64,000 nt of DNA from Streptomyces acidiscabies (GTDB lineage: Bacteria > Actinomycetota > Actinomycetes > Streptomycetales > Streptomycetaceae). This document shows, in pieces, positions 20,459-31,006 of the stretch. The stretch lies in contig NZ_JAGJBY010000001.1 in assembly GCF_020010905.1 (NCBI RefSeq), forward strand, positions 3,492,001-3,556,000. The letters run 5' to 3'. The translations under genes and the position numbers were made by a program. The notes below the pieces were generated by a model, which saw nothing but the letters and a program-made list of their open reading frames with translations, did not search any database and was not told the origin of the DNA. The stretch's first letter is position 1. Every line of letters starts with the position of its first letter.

Positions 20459-20833
20459 TTACAGGTACGGCCTCGTGAGCAGCTCGATCGCGTGGCCCGA
20501 CGGGTCCTTGAAGTACACGCCACGGCCGTCGTGCTCGGTGTTCGTCTCACCGGGGCGGGTCATCTGCGGGTCGGCCCAGTGCGTGATACCGGCCTCGCAC
20601 AGCCGCTGGTACGCACGGTCGAACAGCTCGTCGTCCACGAGGAACGCGTAATGCTGCATCTGGATCTCGACCGGCGGCTCCGCGAACTGGAGCAGTGTGC
20701 CGTCGGCGAGCAGGATGTTCGCGAACGGACCCCAGGACGGGGCCTCGTCGACTTCGAGGAGTTCACGGAAGAACCGGGAGGACTCCTGGCGGTCCTTGGA
20801 CACGATGATCGTGTGGTTGAAAGAAGCGGGCAT
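20459..20833 (-). CDS. VOC (glyoxalase/dioxygenase superfamily) protein
   Basis: 124-residue single-chain member of the vicinal oxygen chelate superfamily: two beta-alpha-beta-beta-beta modules. Metal-ligand candidates are His8 in FNHTIIVSKD, His in MQHYAFLVDD and Glu in the C-terminal DPSGHAIELLTRP. The substrate is unknown; many such proteins handle small electrophiles or confer drug resistance. The ATG at 20833 is the only good start. It lies downstream of a short 19-codon reading frame (20922-20981) and a hairpin. Confidence 0.88.
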   Translation of the reverse strand: MPASFNHTIIVSKDRQESSRFFRELLEVDEAPSWGPFANILLADGTLLQFAEPPVEIQMQHYAFLVDDELFDRAYQRLCEAGITHWADPQMTRPGETNTEHDGRGVYFKDPSGHAIELLTRPYL

Positions 20834-20896
20834 GAAGTGGTCGACCTCTTCGCTCGGAACGGAAACTGCGGAACGCGTCGTCGTCTCCGAGCGTGC

Positions 20897-20915
20897 GGCG
20901 GGGCTCGACCCCGCC
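20897..20915 (-). terminator. Short GC hairpin between the 19-codon frame and the VOC gene
   Basis: GGCGGGG and CCCCGCC arms separated by 5 nt, just after the stop of the 19-codon frame. It could be a terminator or an attenuator ahead of the VOC gene. Confidence 0.4.
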
Positions 20916-20921
20916 CGAGGA

Positions 20922-20981
20922 TCAGTCGGCCACCGGGTAGCCGATCCGTGAGTGGCGCCTGCGCGCCGATCCGGTGTTCAT
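20922..20981 (-). CDS. Possible 19-residue leader peptide upstream of VOC gene
   Basis: Reads MNTGSARRRHSRIGYPVAD, with 17 of 19 sense codons ending in G or C. A TAGGGT element lies a few bases before the ATG, suggesting a leaderless transcript. A hairpin follows its stop. No known leader-peptide family is recognised; it may be chance. Confidence 0.35.
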   Translation of the reverse strand: MNTGSARRRHSRIGYPVAD

Positions 20982-21107
20982 GAGGGTGACCCTAGCCAAG
21001 GGCGACGGCGGCCGACAACCCGCAATCAAGGGGAACAGCCGTCGACAACCCGGTGAACCTTCCGGAACCCCGACAACCCCCGGACCCCCGCCCGACTCTG
21101 AGCCTGC

Positions 21108-23978
21108 GTGGAAACGACCACCCGTACCCGCCGCACCGTCGCAGGCATCGCCGCGCTCCTCACGCTCGCCGTCTTCTGCGCGGCCGACGCGATCGCCCGC
21201 AGCTTCCCGTTCGGCCCGCGCACGCGCAACGTCAACGACCTCGGCAACCAGTACCTGCCGTACCACGCGCACCTCTGGGACCTCCTGCACGGCCGTGCCG
21301 ACGGCGGCCTGGTCATGAACTGGCAGTCCGGCTTCGGCGCGAGCTTCCTGCCCGACTTCGCGACGTACGTCAGCAGCCCCTTCGCGCTCCTCGTCGGCGT
21401 GTTCCCGCGCGACGAGATCGACCTCGCGGTGTACGTCATCACCGTGCTGAAGACGGCGTGCGCGGCGGCGGCCATGACCTGGCTCCTCCTCCGGCTCCGG
21501 CCCGGCCCGCGCTGGGCCGCCGTCCTGCTCGGCGTCTCGTACGCGCTGTGCGGCTGGAGCCTCGCCGACGCGTCGTACAACCTCATGTGGCTCGACGGGC
21601 TGATCGCGCTGCCGGTGCTGTGCCTGGTGGGGGAGTGGCTGCTCGCCGGGCGCCGGTACGTCGTGGGGGTCCTGGTCGTGGCGCTCGCGTGGACCGCGAA
21701 CTTCTACACGGCGTACATGGCGACGCTCGGCGCGGCGCTGGTCCTGGCCGTACGGCTGGTCCTCCTCGCCCCGCCGCGCCGCGAGACCCTCGCCACGCTG
21801 GGCCGCGCCGCCCTCACGGTCGCCCTCGGCATCGGCCTCGCGGCGCCCCTCGTCACCGTCGTCTACTTCGGCAGCAAGCACGCCTCGCCGGGTCACTTCA
21901 GCGGCTTCGTCCCCTCCGACACGGAGGACGTCCTCGCCCGCCTGATGCCGACGACGTACGGCTTCGCCACGCCGAGCCTGTACGTCGGTACGACCGCACT
22001 GCTGCTCGCGCTCGCCCTGCCGTTCCACCGCGCGGTGCCGTCCCGGGTGCGGTGGGCCTGGTCCGGCCTGATCGCCCTCATGTTCGCGTCGATGCAGTGG
22101 GAACCGACACAACTGGCCTGGCACGGCTTCACGACACCGCAGGGCTCGGGGTACCGGGAGGCGTTCGTGCTGTGCGGGTTCCTGGTGCTGGCGGCTTGGT
22201 ACGGGGTGTCGTACGGGGTGCCGGGGGTGCGGGCGCTGGGGATGGCGGGTGGGATCTTCGTGGTGATGGGGGCGGTGGCGAGCGGAAGCCACTTGGTCCG
22301 GCCGTTCGTGCTGCCGATCGCGGGGGTGGTGGCGGTGGGGGTGCTGGTGGGGTTGTGGCTGTTTGGGAGGGCTGCGGGGGAGGACGGGGGCGCGGGTGGT
22401 CGTAAGGAAAGGGAAGGAGACGCGGGCGGCGATAAGGAGGAGGAAAGGGGTGCGGGCGGCCGTAAAGAAGCCGATGATCACACCGCAGCCGCAGCCGCAG
22501 CCGCAGCCGCAGCCGCAGCCGCAGCACCGACCGAAGTCGCCGCACTCGCAGTCGCGCCCACCGAAGCTGAGGCACCGACCGGAGCGGTCACCCTCGCCGG
22601 AGCCGCTGCGCCCGGCGAAGCTGTGGCAGCCGCCGCAGCCGCAGTCGCGCCCACCGAAGCTGCGGTACTGACCGAAGCAGCCGCCCTCGCCAGAGCCGCC
22701 GCGCCCGGCGAAGCCGTGGCAGCCACGCCCGCACTGAAGCCCCGCAAGAGATTCCCCCGCCCCCTCCCCGCCACCCTCGCCATCGCCCTCCTCCTCACCC
22801 TCCAACTCGGCGAAGCCACCGGTACCTCCGCCGTCACCACCCGGCTCCGGCTCGCCCACTTCGACAACTACGCCCCCTGGGGCGCCCGCCAGACCGCGCA
22901 GGCCGAGGCCGTCGCATCGGCGGACGGCTGGCCCGGCTACCGCACCGACCCCGGTCGCGAACAGACCGTCGGGAACGATCCGTTGATGGTCGGCGGGCAG
23001 GGCGCCCAGTACTACAGCAGCCACACGTCCGACGTCCTGTACCGCACCCTCACCGCCCTCGGCGACGGCTGGACCTCCGGCGGGCGCAGTCTTCAGAGCC
23101 TCGACAACGCCGTCACCGACACGGTCTTCTCCGTCGGCGCGCGCGTGCACTCCCCGCCGGACCCGCACCAGGACTGGTTCCCGCAGGACGGCACCGGCGA
23201 GACGGTGACCAGGCAGGACGTACCGCCGCTGGTGACGGTACGGCCGAGGACCGTACGGCCGGAGTTCGGTACGTCGCCGTACCGCAACCAGGAGCTGCTG
23301 CTGGGGACGACGGTCTATACCGTGCCGAGGGTCACCCTGCGCGGCACGAGCCTCACCGCGCGGTGCCCGGCGGGCAGCGAGGCGTACCTCTACGCGCCGC
23401 GCTACGCGGGCACCGCCCGCCTGGAGGGCAGCGACCTCACCGGCAGGTCCCGCTCGGACCTGCGCAAGAAGATCGCGGCGATGGCGAGACTGGGCCAGGT
23501 CCCGCCCTCGGGCGAGGTCCGCATCACCCTCGCCCCGAACAGGGTGAGCCGTATGCCGGGCCAGGGCTCGATCGGCTGCCTCGACACGGGCAGACTGCAC
23601 GCCGCAGCGGACCACCTCCGGGCGACCGGCGCGACGAAGGTGACCGTCGACGACGGCACGATCCGAGCCGAACTCCCACAGGGCAGCCGGGGTCTCGCGG
23701 TGATCGCGGCCCCCCGCATCGCAGGCTGGCGCTGCGCGATCGGCGACGCCCCGGCCGTACCGGCACAGGACTTCCACGGCCTGATCGCGGCCCCCCTGAA
23801 CCCCACCTCGTCCACCCTGACCTGCACGTTCCACACACCGGGCCTACGCCTGGGACTCGGTGTCGGGGGCGTTGCGCTGACCGGCACCCTGCTGCTCGCG
23901 GCGTGGACCGCGCGCGCCAGACGACGGCGCACCCAGGCGCGCGCCGAACCCCACGAGGACCTGGTCATGGCGTCCTGA
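21108..23978 (+). CDS. YfhO-like multi-pass membrane protein with poly-alanine linker
   Basis: Large integral membrane protein of the YfhO/GT-C-like type, linked in Gram-positives to glycosylation of lipoteichoic acid or lipids. Around ten hydrophobic segments fill residues 10-450, with the family stretch RNVNDLGNQYLPYHAHLWD in the first extracytoplasmic loop. Residues about 425-540 form a low-complexity linker with a run of 14 alanines (459-472) and APTEA repeats. A further segment near 550-570 and an extracytoplasmic beta domain follow, ending in a last helix near 925-945. GTG start at 21108, 956 residues. The alanine linker is absent from typical YfhO proteins. Confidence 0.85.
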   Translation: METTTRTRRTVAGIAALLTLAVFCAADAIARSFPFGPRTRNVNDLGNQYLPYHAHLWDLLHGRADGGLVMNWQSGFGASFLPDFATYVSSPFALLVGVFPRDEIDLAVYVITVLKTACAAAAMTWLLLRLRPGPRWAAVLLGVSYALCGWSLADASYNLMWLDGLIALPVLCLVGEWLLAGRRYVVGVLVVALAWTANFYTAYMATLGAALVLAVRLVLLAPPRRETLATLGRAALTVALGIGLAAPLVTVVYFGSKHASPGHFSGFVPSDTEDVLARLMPTTYGFATPSLYVGTTALLLALALPFHRAVPSRVRWAWSGLIALMFASMQWEPTQLAWHGFTTPQGSGYREAFVLCGFLVLAAWYGVSYGVPGVRALGMAGGIFVVMGAVASGSHLVRPFVLPIAGVVAVGVLVGLWLFGRAAGEDGGAGGRKEREGDAGGDKEEERGAGGRKEADDHTAAAAAAAAAAAAAAPTEVAALAVAPTEAEAPTGAVTLAGAAAPGEAVAAAAAAVAPTEAAVLTEAAALARAAAPGEAVAATPALKPRKRFPRPLPATLAIALLLTLQLGEATGTSAVTTRLRLAHFDNYAPWGARQTAQAEAVASADGWPGYRTDPGREQTVGNDPLMVGGQGAQYYSSHTSDVLYRTLTALGDGWTSGGRSLQSLDNAVTDTVFSVGARVHSPPDPHQDWFPQDGTGETVTRQDVPPLVTVRPRTVRPEFGTSPYRNQELLLGTTVYTVPRVTLRGTSLTARCPAGSEAYLYAPRYAGTARLEGSDLTGRSRSDLRKKIAAMARLGQVPPSGEVRITLAPNRVSRMPGQGSIGCLDTGRLHAAADHLRATGATKVTVDDGTIRAELPQGSRGLAVIAAPRIAGWRCAIGDAPAVPAQDFHGLIAAPLNPTSSTLTCTFHTPGLRLGLGVGGVALTGTLLLAAWTARARRRRTQARAEPHEDLVMAS
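22485..22525 (+). repeat. GCAGCC hexanucleotide microsatellite
   Basis: Nearly seven perfect copies of GCAGCC inside the YfhO-like gene encode an alanine run. Because the unit is 6 bp, slippage changes length without changing frame. Confidence 0.9.
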
Positions 23979-24058
23979 GCCCCACCCACGAGAGGTACGC
24001 CACGGTTTTCCCGCTCCGGGCCCGGGGGAGGACTTCCCCCGGCCGCCGTGCGTCGACG

Positions 24059-26295
<2,237 letters not shown>

Positions 26296-26299
<4 letters not shown>

Positions 26300-27219
26300 G
26301 TGAAACCCGCAAGCACAAGGCCCTGCCCAAGGCGCAGATCCTCATCGAGGCGCTCCCCTGGCTCACCCGGCACAACGGCAAGACGGTCGTCATCAAGTTC
26401 GGCGGCAACGCCATGGTCGACGAGGCGCTGAAGGCCGCGTTCGCCCAGGACGTCGTCTTCCTCCACCGCGCGGGACTCAAGCCGGTCGTCGTGCACGGCG
26501 GCGGCCCGCAGATCAACGCCGCCTTCGAGAAACACGGCATCGTCAGCGAGTTCAAGGCCGGCCTGCGCGTCACCACCGACGAGGCCATGGACGTCGTACG
26601 GATGGTCCTCGCCGGGCAGGTCCAGCGCGAGCTGGTCGGCCTCCTCAACCAACACGGGCCCCTCGCCGTCGGGTTGACCGGCGAGGACGCCCACACCATC
26701 ACCGCGACCAAGCATCTGCCGGAGATCGACGGCGAGTTGGTCGACATCGGACGCGTCGGCGAGATCACCGCGATCGACACCGGCGCCATCGAAGCGCTCC
26801 TCGCGGACGGCCGGATCCCGGTCGTCTCGTCGATCGCGCGCAGCCAGGACGACGGACATGTCTACAACGTCAATGCTGATACGGCTGCTGCGGCACTCGC
26901 TGCGGCACTGGGAGCCGAGACCCTCATGGTCCTCACGGACGTCGAGGGACTCTACGAGGACTGGCCCAACTCCGACGAGGTGATCAGCCGCCTCACCGCT
27001 TCCCAACTGGAGAAGCTGCTCCCGGAGTTGAGCGCCGGAATGGTCCCCAAGATGGAGGGCTGCCTGCACGCGGTGCGCGGCGGCGTGCAGACCGCGCGCG
27101 TCATCGACGGCCGCGTCCAGCACTCCATCCTGCTGGAGATCTTCACGAATGACGGGATCGGCACGATGGTCGTACCCGACGGGCAGGACGACGACGAGCA
27201 GGAGGGGGACACGGCATGA
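26296..27219 (+). CDS. argB: Acetylglutamate kinase
   Basis: Phosphorylates N-acetylglutamate with ATP and is usually the feedback-controlled step. Amino-acid-kinase fold: [13 protein letters not shown] (phosphate binding, residues 32-44), [35 protein letters not shown] and the ATP-binding [28 protein letters not shown]. 307 residues with an acidic tail. Whether the N-terminal helix typical of arginine-sensitive kinases is present ([18 protein letters not shown]) is plausible but not proven. Overlaps argJ and argD by ATGA. Confidence 0.97.
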
Positions 27220-28400
27220 CCGGCAACCAGGAGCTGACCGCCCGCTGGCAGGGCTCGCTCATGAACAACTACGGCACCCCCCGGCTCCCGCTCGTGCGCG
27301 GCGCCGGTGCCAAGGTGTGGGACGCCGACGGCAACGAGTACCTCGACTTCGTCGGCGGCATCGCCGTCAACGCGCTCGGCCACGCGCACCCCGCGATCGT
27401 CGAGGCCGTCAGCACGCAGATCGCGTCCCTCGGCCACGTCTCCAACCTCTTCGTCTCCGAACCCCCCGTCGCCCTCGCCGAACGGCTCCTCGCCCGGTTC
27501 GGGCGCGACGGCAAGGTGTTCTTCTGCAACTCCGGCGCCGAGGCCAACGAGGGCGCGTTCAAGATCGGGCGCCTCACCGGCCGTACGCACATGGTCGCCA
27601 CGACCGGCGGTTTCCACGGGCGGACCATGGGCGCCCTCGCGCTCACCGGACAGCCCGGCAAGCAGGACGGGTTCCACCCGCTGCCGGGCGACGTCACGCA
27701 CGTCCCGTACGGCGACGCGCAGGCCCTCGCGGCGGCCGTCACCGACGAGACCGCGCTCGTCATCATCGAACCCGTGCAGGGCGAGAACGGCGCCGTCGTG
27801 CCGCCCGCCGGGTACCTCAAGGCCGCGCGCGCCATCACCGCCGCGACCGGTGCGCTGCTGGTGCTGGACGAGGTGCAGACCGGGATCGGGCGTACCGGGA
27901 ACTGGTTCGAGTACCAGGCGCACGAAGGCGTGCTGCCCGATGTGGTCACGCTGGCCAAGGGACTCGGTGGCGGGCTGCCGCTCGGTGCGACCGTCGCCTT
28001 CGGGCGGGCCGCCGAGTTCCTGGGACCCGGTCAGCACGGGACCACCTTCGGCGGCAACCCCGTCGCCTGCGCCGCCGGGATCGCCGTCCTCGACACCATC
28101 GAGAACGAGGGGTTGCTGGAGAACGTCAAGGCGCAGAGCGAGAAGTTGCGGGACGGGATCGACGGTCTCGGGCATCCGATGATCGATTATGTCCGGGGCG
28201 CGGGCCTTCTCCTCGGTATCGTGCTCACCGGGCCGTACGCCGCGCAGGTGCAGCAGGCGGCCCAGGAGGCCGGGATCCTGGTGAACGCGCCCGCCGCCGA
28301 CGTCGTACGGCTCATGCCGCCGCTGAATCTCGGCGACGACGAGGTGGCCGCGTTTCTCCGGGCGTTGCCCGGCATCCTCGATGCCGTGAACGGGGACTGA
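27216..28400 (+). CDS. argD: Acetylornithine aminotransferase
   Basis: PLP-dependent class III aminotransferase converting N-acetylglutamate semialdehyde to N-acetylornithine. Visible are the cofactor-contact motif [18 protein letters not shown] (about residues 103-120), [19 protein letters not shown] and the Schiff-base lysine in [16 protein letters not shown] (about 247), then [12 protein letters not shown]. 394 residues, complete. It is coupled to argB by a 4-bp overlap and followed 17 bp later by argR. Confidence 0.97.
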   Translation: MTGNQELTARWQGSLMNNYGTPRLPLVRGAGAKVWDADGNEYLDFVGGIAVNALGHAHPAIVEAVSTQIASLGHVSNLFVSEPPVALAERLLARFGRDGKVFFCNSGAEANEGAFKIGRLTGRTHMVATTGGFHGRTMGALALTGQPGKQDGFHPLPGDVTHVPYGDAQALAAAVTDETALVIIEPVQGENGAVVPPAGYLKAARAITAATGALLVLDEVQTGIGRTGNWFEYQAHEGVLPDVVTLAKGLGGGLPLGATVAFGRAAEFLGPGQHGTTFGGNPVACAAGIAVLDTIENEGLLENVKAQSEKLRDGIDGLGHPMIDYVRGAGLLLGIVLTGPYAAQVQQAAQEAGILVNAPAADVVRLMPPLNLGDDEVAAFLRALPGILDAVNGD

Positions 28401-28417
28401 GCCGGAGTGAGACGACG

Positions 28418-28942
28418 ATGAGTGACGCTGCCGCTGGGCCGGCCGTTCCCCAGACGCGTACAGCGCGTCATCGCAGGATCGTGGACATCCTCAACCGTGA
28501 GCCGGTGCGGTCGCAGAGCCAGCTGGCGAAGCTGCTGTCCGATGACGGGTTGAGTGTTACGCAGGCTACGTTGTCGCGTGACCTCGATGAGCTGAACGCG
28601 GTCAAGATCCGCAATACCGATGGGGACTTGATCTATGCCGTGCCCAGCGAGGGGGGGTTCCGTACGCCGCGTGCTCCGCTGGGTGAGTCCGCGAAAGAGG
28701 AGCGGATGCGGCGGCTGTCCTCCGAGTTGCTGATCTCTGCGGAGGCTTCCGCGAATCTGGTGGTGTTGCGTACGCCGCCGGGGGCTGCGCAGTTCTTGGC
28801 CTCCGCTATCGATCAGGCCGAGTTGCACGACATTCTGGGGACCATCGCCGGGGATGACACGTTGCTGTTGATCAGTCGGGAGCCTAGTGGGGGGCAGGCG
28901 CTCGCTGATCACTTGTTGCGGTTGGCTCAGAACGGCAACTGA
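28418..28942 (+). CDS. argR: Arginine repressor ArgR
   Basis: Hexameric arginine-sensing repressor of arginine biosynthesis genes. The N-terminal winged helix-turn-helix (residues 15-75: [37 protein letters not shown]) precedes the C-terminal arginine-binding domain with [17 protein letters not shown] and the [14 protein letters not shown] motif whose Asp pair binds arginine. 174 residues. Promoter-distal in the operon it controls, so it is autoregulated; ARG boxes are seen before argC and argG. Codon use is more T-rich than in argCJBD. Confidence 0.96.
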   Translation: MSDAAAGPAVPQTRTARHRRIVDILNREPVRSQSQLAKLLSDDGLSVTQATLSRDLDELNAVKIRNTDGDLIYAVPSEGGFRTPRAPLGESAKEERMRRLSSELLISAEASANLVVLRTPPGAAQFLASAIDQAELHDILGTIAGDDTLLLISREPSGGQALADHLLRLAQNGN

Positions 28943-28965
28943 GTGGGGTGGTTGCGGGGGTGTGC

Positions 28966-29016
28966 CGGGTGCGGGTGATCTGTGGCTTGTCGCGCAGTTC
29001 CCCGCGCCCCTAAAAA
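28966..29016 (-). repeat. Dispersed repeat, copy 3
   Basis: TGTCGCGCAGTTCCCCGCGCCCC followed by TAAAAACAAAAG, between argR and apbE. Same core as copy 1. Confidence 0.75.
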
Positions 29017-29048
29017 CAAAAGCACCTCAGCGGCCCTGAGTTGAGAGA

Positions 29049-29831
29049 TCAACCCAATCTTGCTGCCAAGCCCCCCGTGCATCTGACCTCGTCTCCTGCC
29101 GTGATCAGTAAAGCCTCTACGTCCGGCAGGTCCTCCAGCCATGCCAGCGCCTCCCTCGAACCCATCGCGAATGCCGCTGTTGCCCAGGAGTCCGCCCAGG
29201 TGAGGGTGGGGGCCACAACTGTTACCGCTACTAGGTCCGTTACCGCTGAGTGGCCCGTTTTGGGGTCTACTATGTGTGCGCCTCGTTCCGCCGTGCCCGA
29301 CGTTGCCACCGCCAACTCCGGTGCGCCTGCCGCTGATACCACCGCCGCCAAGCCTCCCGGGCGCAACGGGTCCGACACCCCTACCCGCCACGGGCGTTCA
29401 GGGCCCGGTGTCCCCAACAGCTGTACGTCTCCGCCTCCGTTGACGCTCACCCCCGTCGCTCCCGCCTCCGCGAGCATGCGGGCCGCCCTTTCCGTGGACC
29501 AGCCCTTCACTATCCCCGTCGGGTCCAGGCGGCCCTCGTAGCGCATGCTGAACCAGCCGCCGCTCAACTCCTCGGCCTGTGCGCCCAGTTCGAGGATCTC
29601 CGTCACCTCGGGGGAGCAGCCGGACAAGGCCAGTTCGCCCCGCGCCAGCCGTGAGATCTCGCTGTCCTCGCGGTACGTGCTGAAGACCTCGTCCACCCGG
29701 TGCAGGGACGCCACCGCCTCCTCCAGCGCCGCGCTGATCCGGACGGGGTCCCCGCCGCGGACGTCGAAGGAGAAGACAGTCCCCATGACTTCTTCCACGT
29801 GACGTACCGCGGCGGGAGCTTCGGGAGTCAC
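29049..29831 (-). CDS. apbE: FAD:protein FMN transferase (ApbE), contains a TTA codon
   Basis: Attaches FMN from FAD covalently to a threonine of target proteins in D-x-x-S/T-G-A-T motifs. 260 residues with ApbE landmarks: EEVMGTVFSFDVRGG, SEISRLARGELALSGCSPEV, LDPTGIVKGWSTERAARML, VNGGGDVQLLG, and the C-terminal ATSGTAERGAHIVDPKTGHS and DSWATAAFAMG. No lipobox is visible. The GTG at 29831 begins 4 bp after the stop of the triple FMN-domain gene, its obvious substrate. Codon 241 is TTA (29109-29111), pointing to bldA control of flavinylation. Confidence 0.93.
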   Translation of the reverse strand: MTPEAPAAVRHVEEVMGTVFSFDVRGGDPVRISAALEEAVASLHRVDEVFSTYREDSEISRLARGELALSGCSPEVTEILELGAQAEELSGGWFSMRYEGRLDPTGIVKGWSTERAARMLAEAGATGVSVNGGGDVQLLGTPGPERPWRVGVSDPLRPGGLAAVVSAAGAPELAVATSGTAERGAHIVDPKTGHSAVTDLVAVTVVAPTLTWADSWATAAFAMGSREALAWLEDLPDVEALLITAGDEVRCTGGLAARLG

Positions 29832-29835
29832 CGGG

Positions 29836-30942
29836 TCAGACTCCGGCCTGGTCGAGGGCCGATTGCAACGACTTCTTGTAGCCCTCGGACGTGTACGTCG
29901 CTCCCGACACCGTGTCGATGTCCGCGCTCTGCTTGGCGACCGCCTCGGAGTTGAGCTTGGGGACGGACTGCTCGGTCTTCTGCGTGCTGGTCCCGCCGGA
30001 GGGCGCCTTGACGGCCTCGGCCTTGGTGACCTTGCCCCCGGCGACGGTGACGCGCACCTGGACGTCGCCGTACTGCGTCTGCGCGGCGTCCCCGGTGAAC
30101 GTCTTGGACGCCTGCGCCTGACCGCCGCCCGACCCCTGGCCCTGCTGCTGGCCCTGCTGCGAACCACCCTGCGCGGAACCGGCGTTGGCCTTGTCGATCG
30201 CCGACTGGAGGGACTTCTTGTACCCCTCCGACGTGGAGGTCGCCCCCGACACCGTGTCGACGTCCGCCGACTGCTTCGCCAGAACCTCGGAGTTGAGCTT
30301 GGGGACGGACTGCTCGGTCTTCTGCGTGCTCGTCCCGCCCGTGGGCGCCTTGACGGCCTCGGACTTGGTGATCTTTCCGCCCGCGACGGTGATCCGCACC
30401 TGGACGTCGCCGTACTGAGTCTGAGCGACGTCACCGGTGAACGAGCCGGACGCCTGCGCCTGACCGCCGCCCTTCCCGGAACCGCCCTGCGCACCGCCCG
30501 AGTTGGCCTTGTCGATGGCCGACTGCAACGACTTCTTGTAGCCCTCGGACGTGTACGTCGCCCCCGACACCGTGTCGATGGCCGGCGACTGCTTGGCGAC
30601 GACGGCCGCGTTGAGCTTGGGCACCGCGTCCGCGGTTTTCTGCGTGCTCGTCCCGCCCGTGGGCGCCTGGACGGCCTCCGCCTTGGTGATCCGGTTGTTG
30701 TCGATCGTCAGCTTGACCTGGACGTTGCCGTACTGCGTCTGGATGGCGTCCCCGGTGACCGTGCCCGTGACGGGCGCACCGGCGCCGCCCTGGGCGGCCT
30801 CCTGCCCCTTCGCGCCCGAGCCGGACGCCTGCGCGGACGAACCGGGGTCGGAGGACGGCTTGAGCGTCAGCAGCAGCACGATCCCGGACACGGTGGCGGC
30901 ACTGGCCAGCACGACACGCCGAAGCGGGTGGCTCTTCCTCAT
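29836..30942 (-). CDS. Membrane-anchored protein with three tandem FMN-binding domains
   Basis: Extracytoplasmic electron carrier, 368 residues. A basic N-terminus and one hydrophobic helix (VVLASAATVSGIVLLLTL, 10-27) anchor it. Three FMN_bind domains follow (about 60-145, 167-252, 280-363), separated by Gly/Ser/Gln-rich linkers. Each ends in D-T-V-S-G-A-T, so the flavinylated threonines should be Thr129, Thr235 and Thr349. The domains are near copies of each other at the protein level (QTQYGxVQV, SEGYKKSLQSA), indicating tandem duplication. Single-domain forms are common; three in a row is unusual. It lies in one operon with apbE and a ferric-reductase-like gene. Confidence 0.93.
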   Translation of the reverse strand: MRKSHPLRRVVLASAATVSGIVLLLTLKPSSDPGSSAQASGSGAKGQEAAQGGAGAPVTGTVTGDAIQTQYGNVQVKLTIDNNRITKAEAVQAPTGGTSTQKTADAVPKLNAAVVAKQSPAIDTVSGATYTSEGYKKSLQSAIDKANSGGAQGGSGKGGGQAQASGSFTGDVAQTQYGDVQVRITVAGGKITKSEAVKAPTGGTSTQKTEQSVPKLNSEVLAKQSADVDTVSGATSTSEGYKKSLQSAIDKANAGSAQGGSQQGQQQGQGSGGGQAQASKTFTGDAAQTQYGDVQVRVTVAGGKVTKAEAVKAPSGGTSTQKTEQSVPKLNSEAVAKQSADIDTVSGATYTSEGYKKSLQSALDQAGV

Positions 30943-31006
30943 CTGTTTCTGGGCTCCTGAATATCCGTGGAAGGAGAGGTCTGGGGGCGCTGAGGGAGCG
31001 CCGGCG

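Noticed and set aside
20834..23834. Long minus-strand frame opposite the YfhO-like gene
   Set aside because: Its bulk is an antisense shadow with low complexity; only its last 19 codons are considered as a possible separate peptide.
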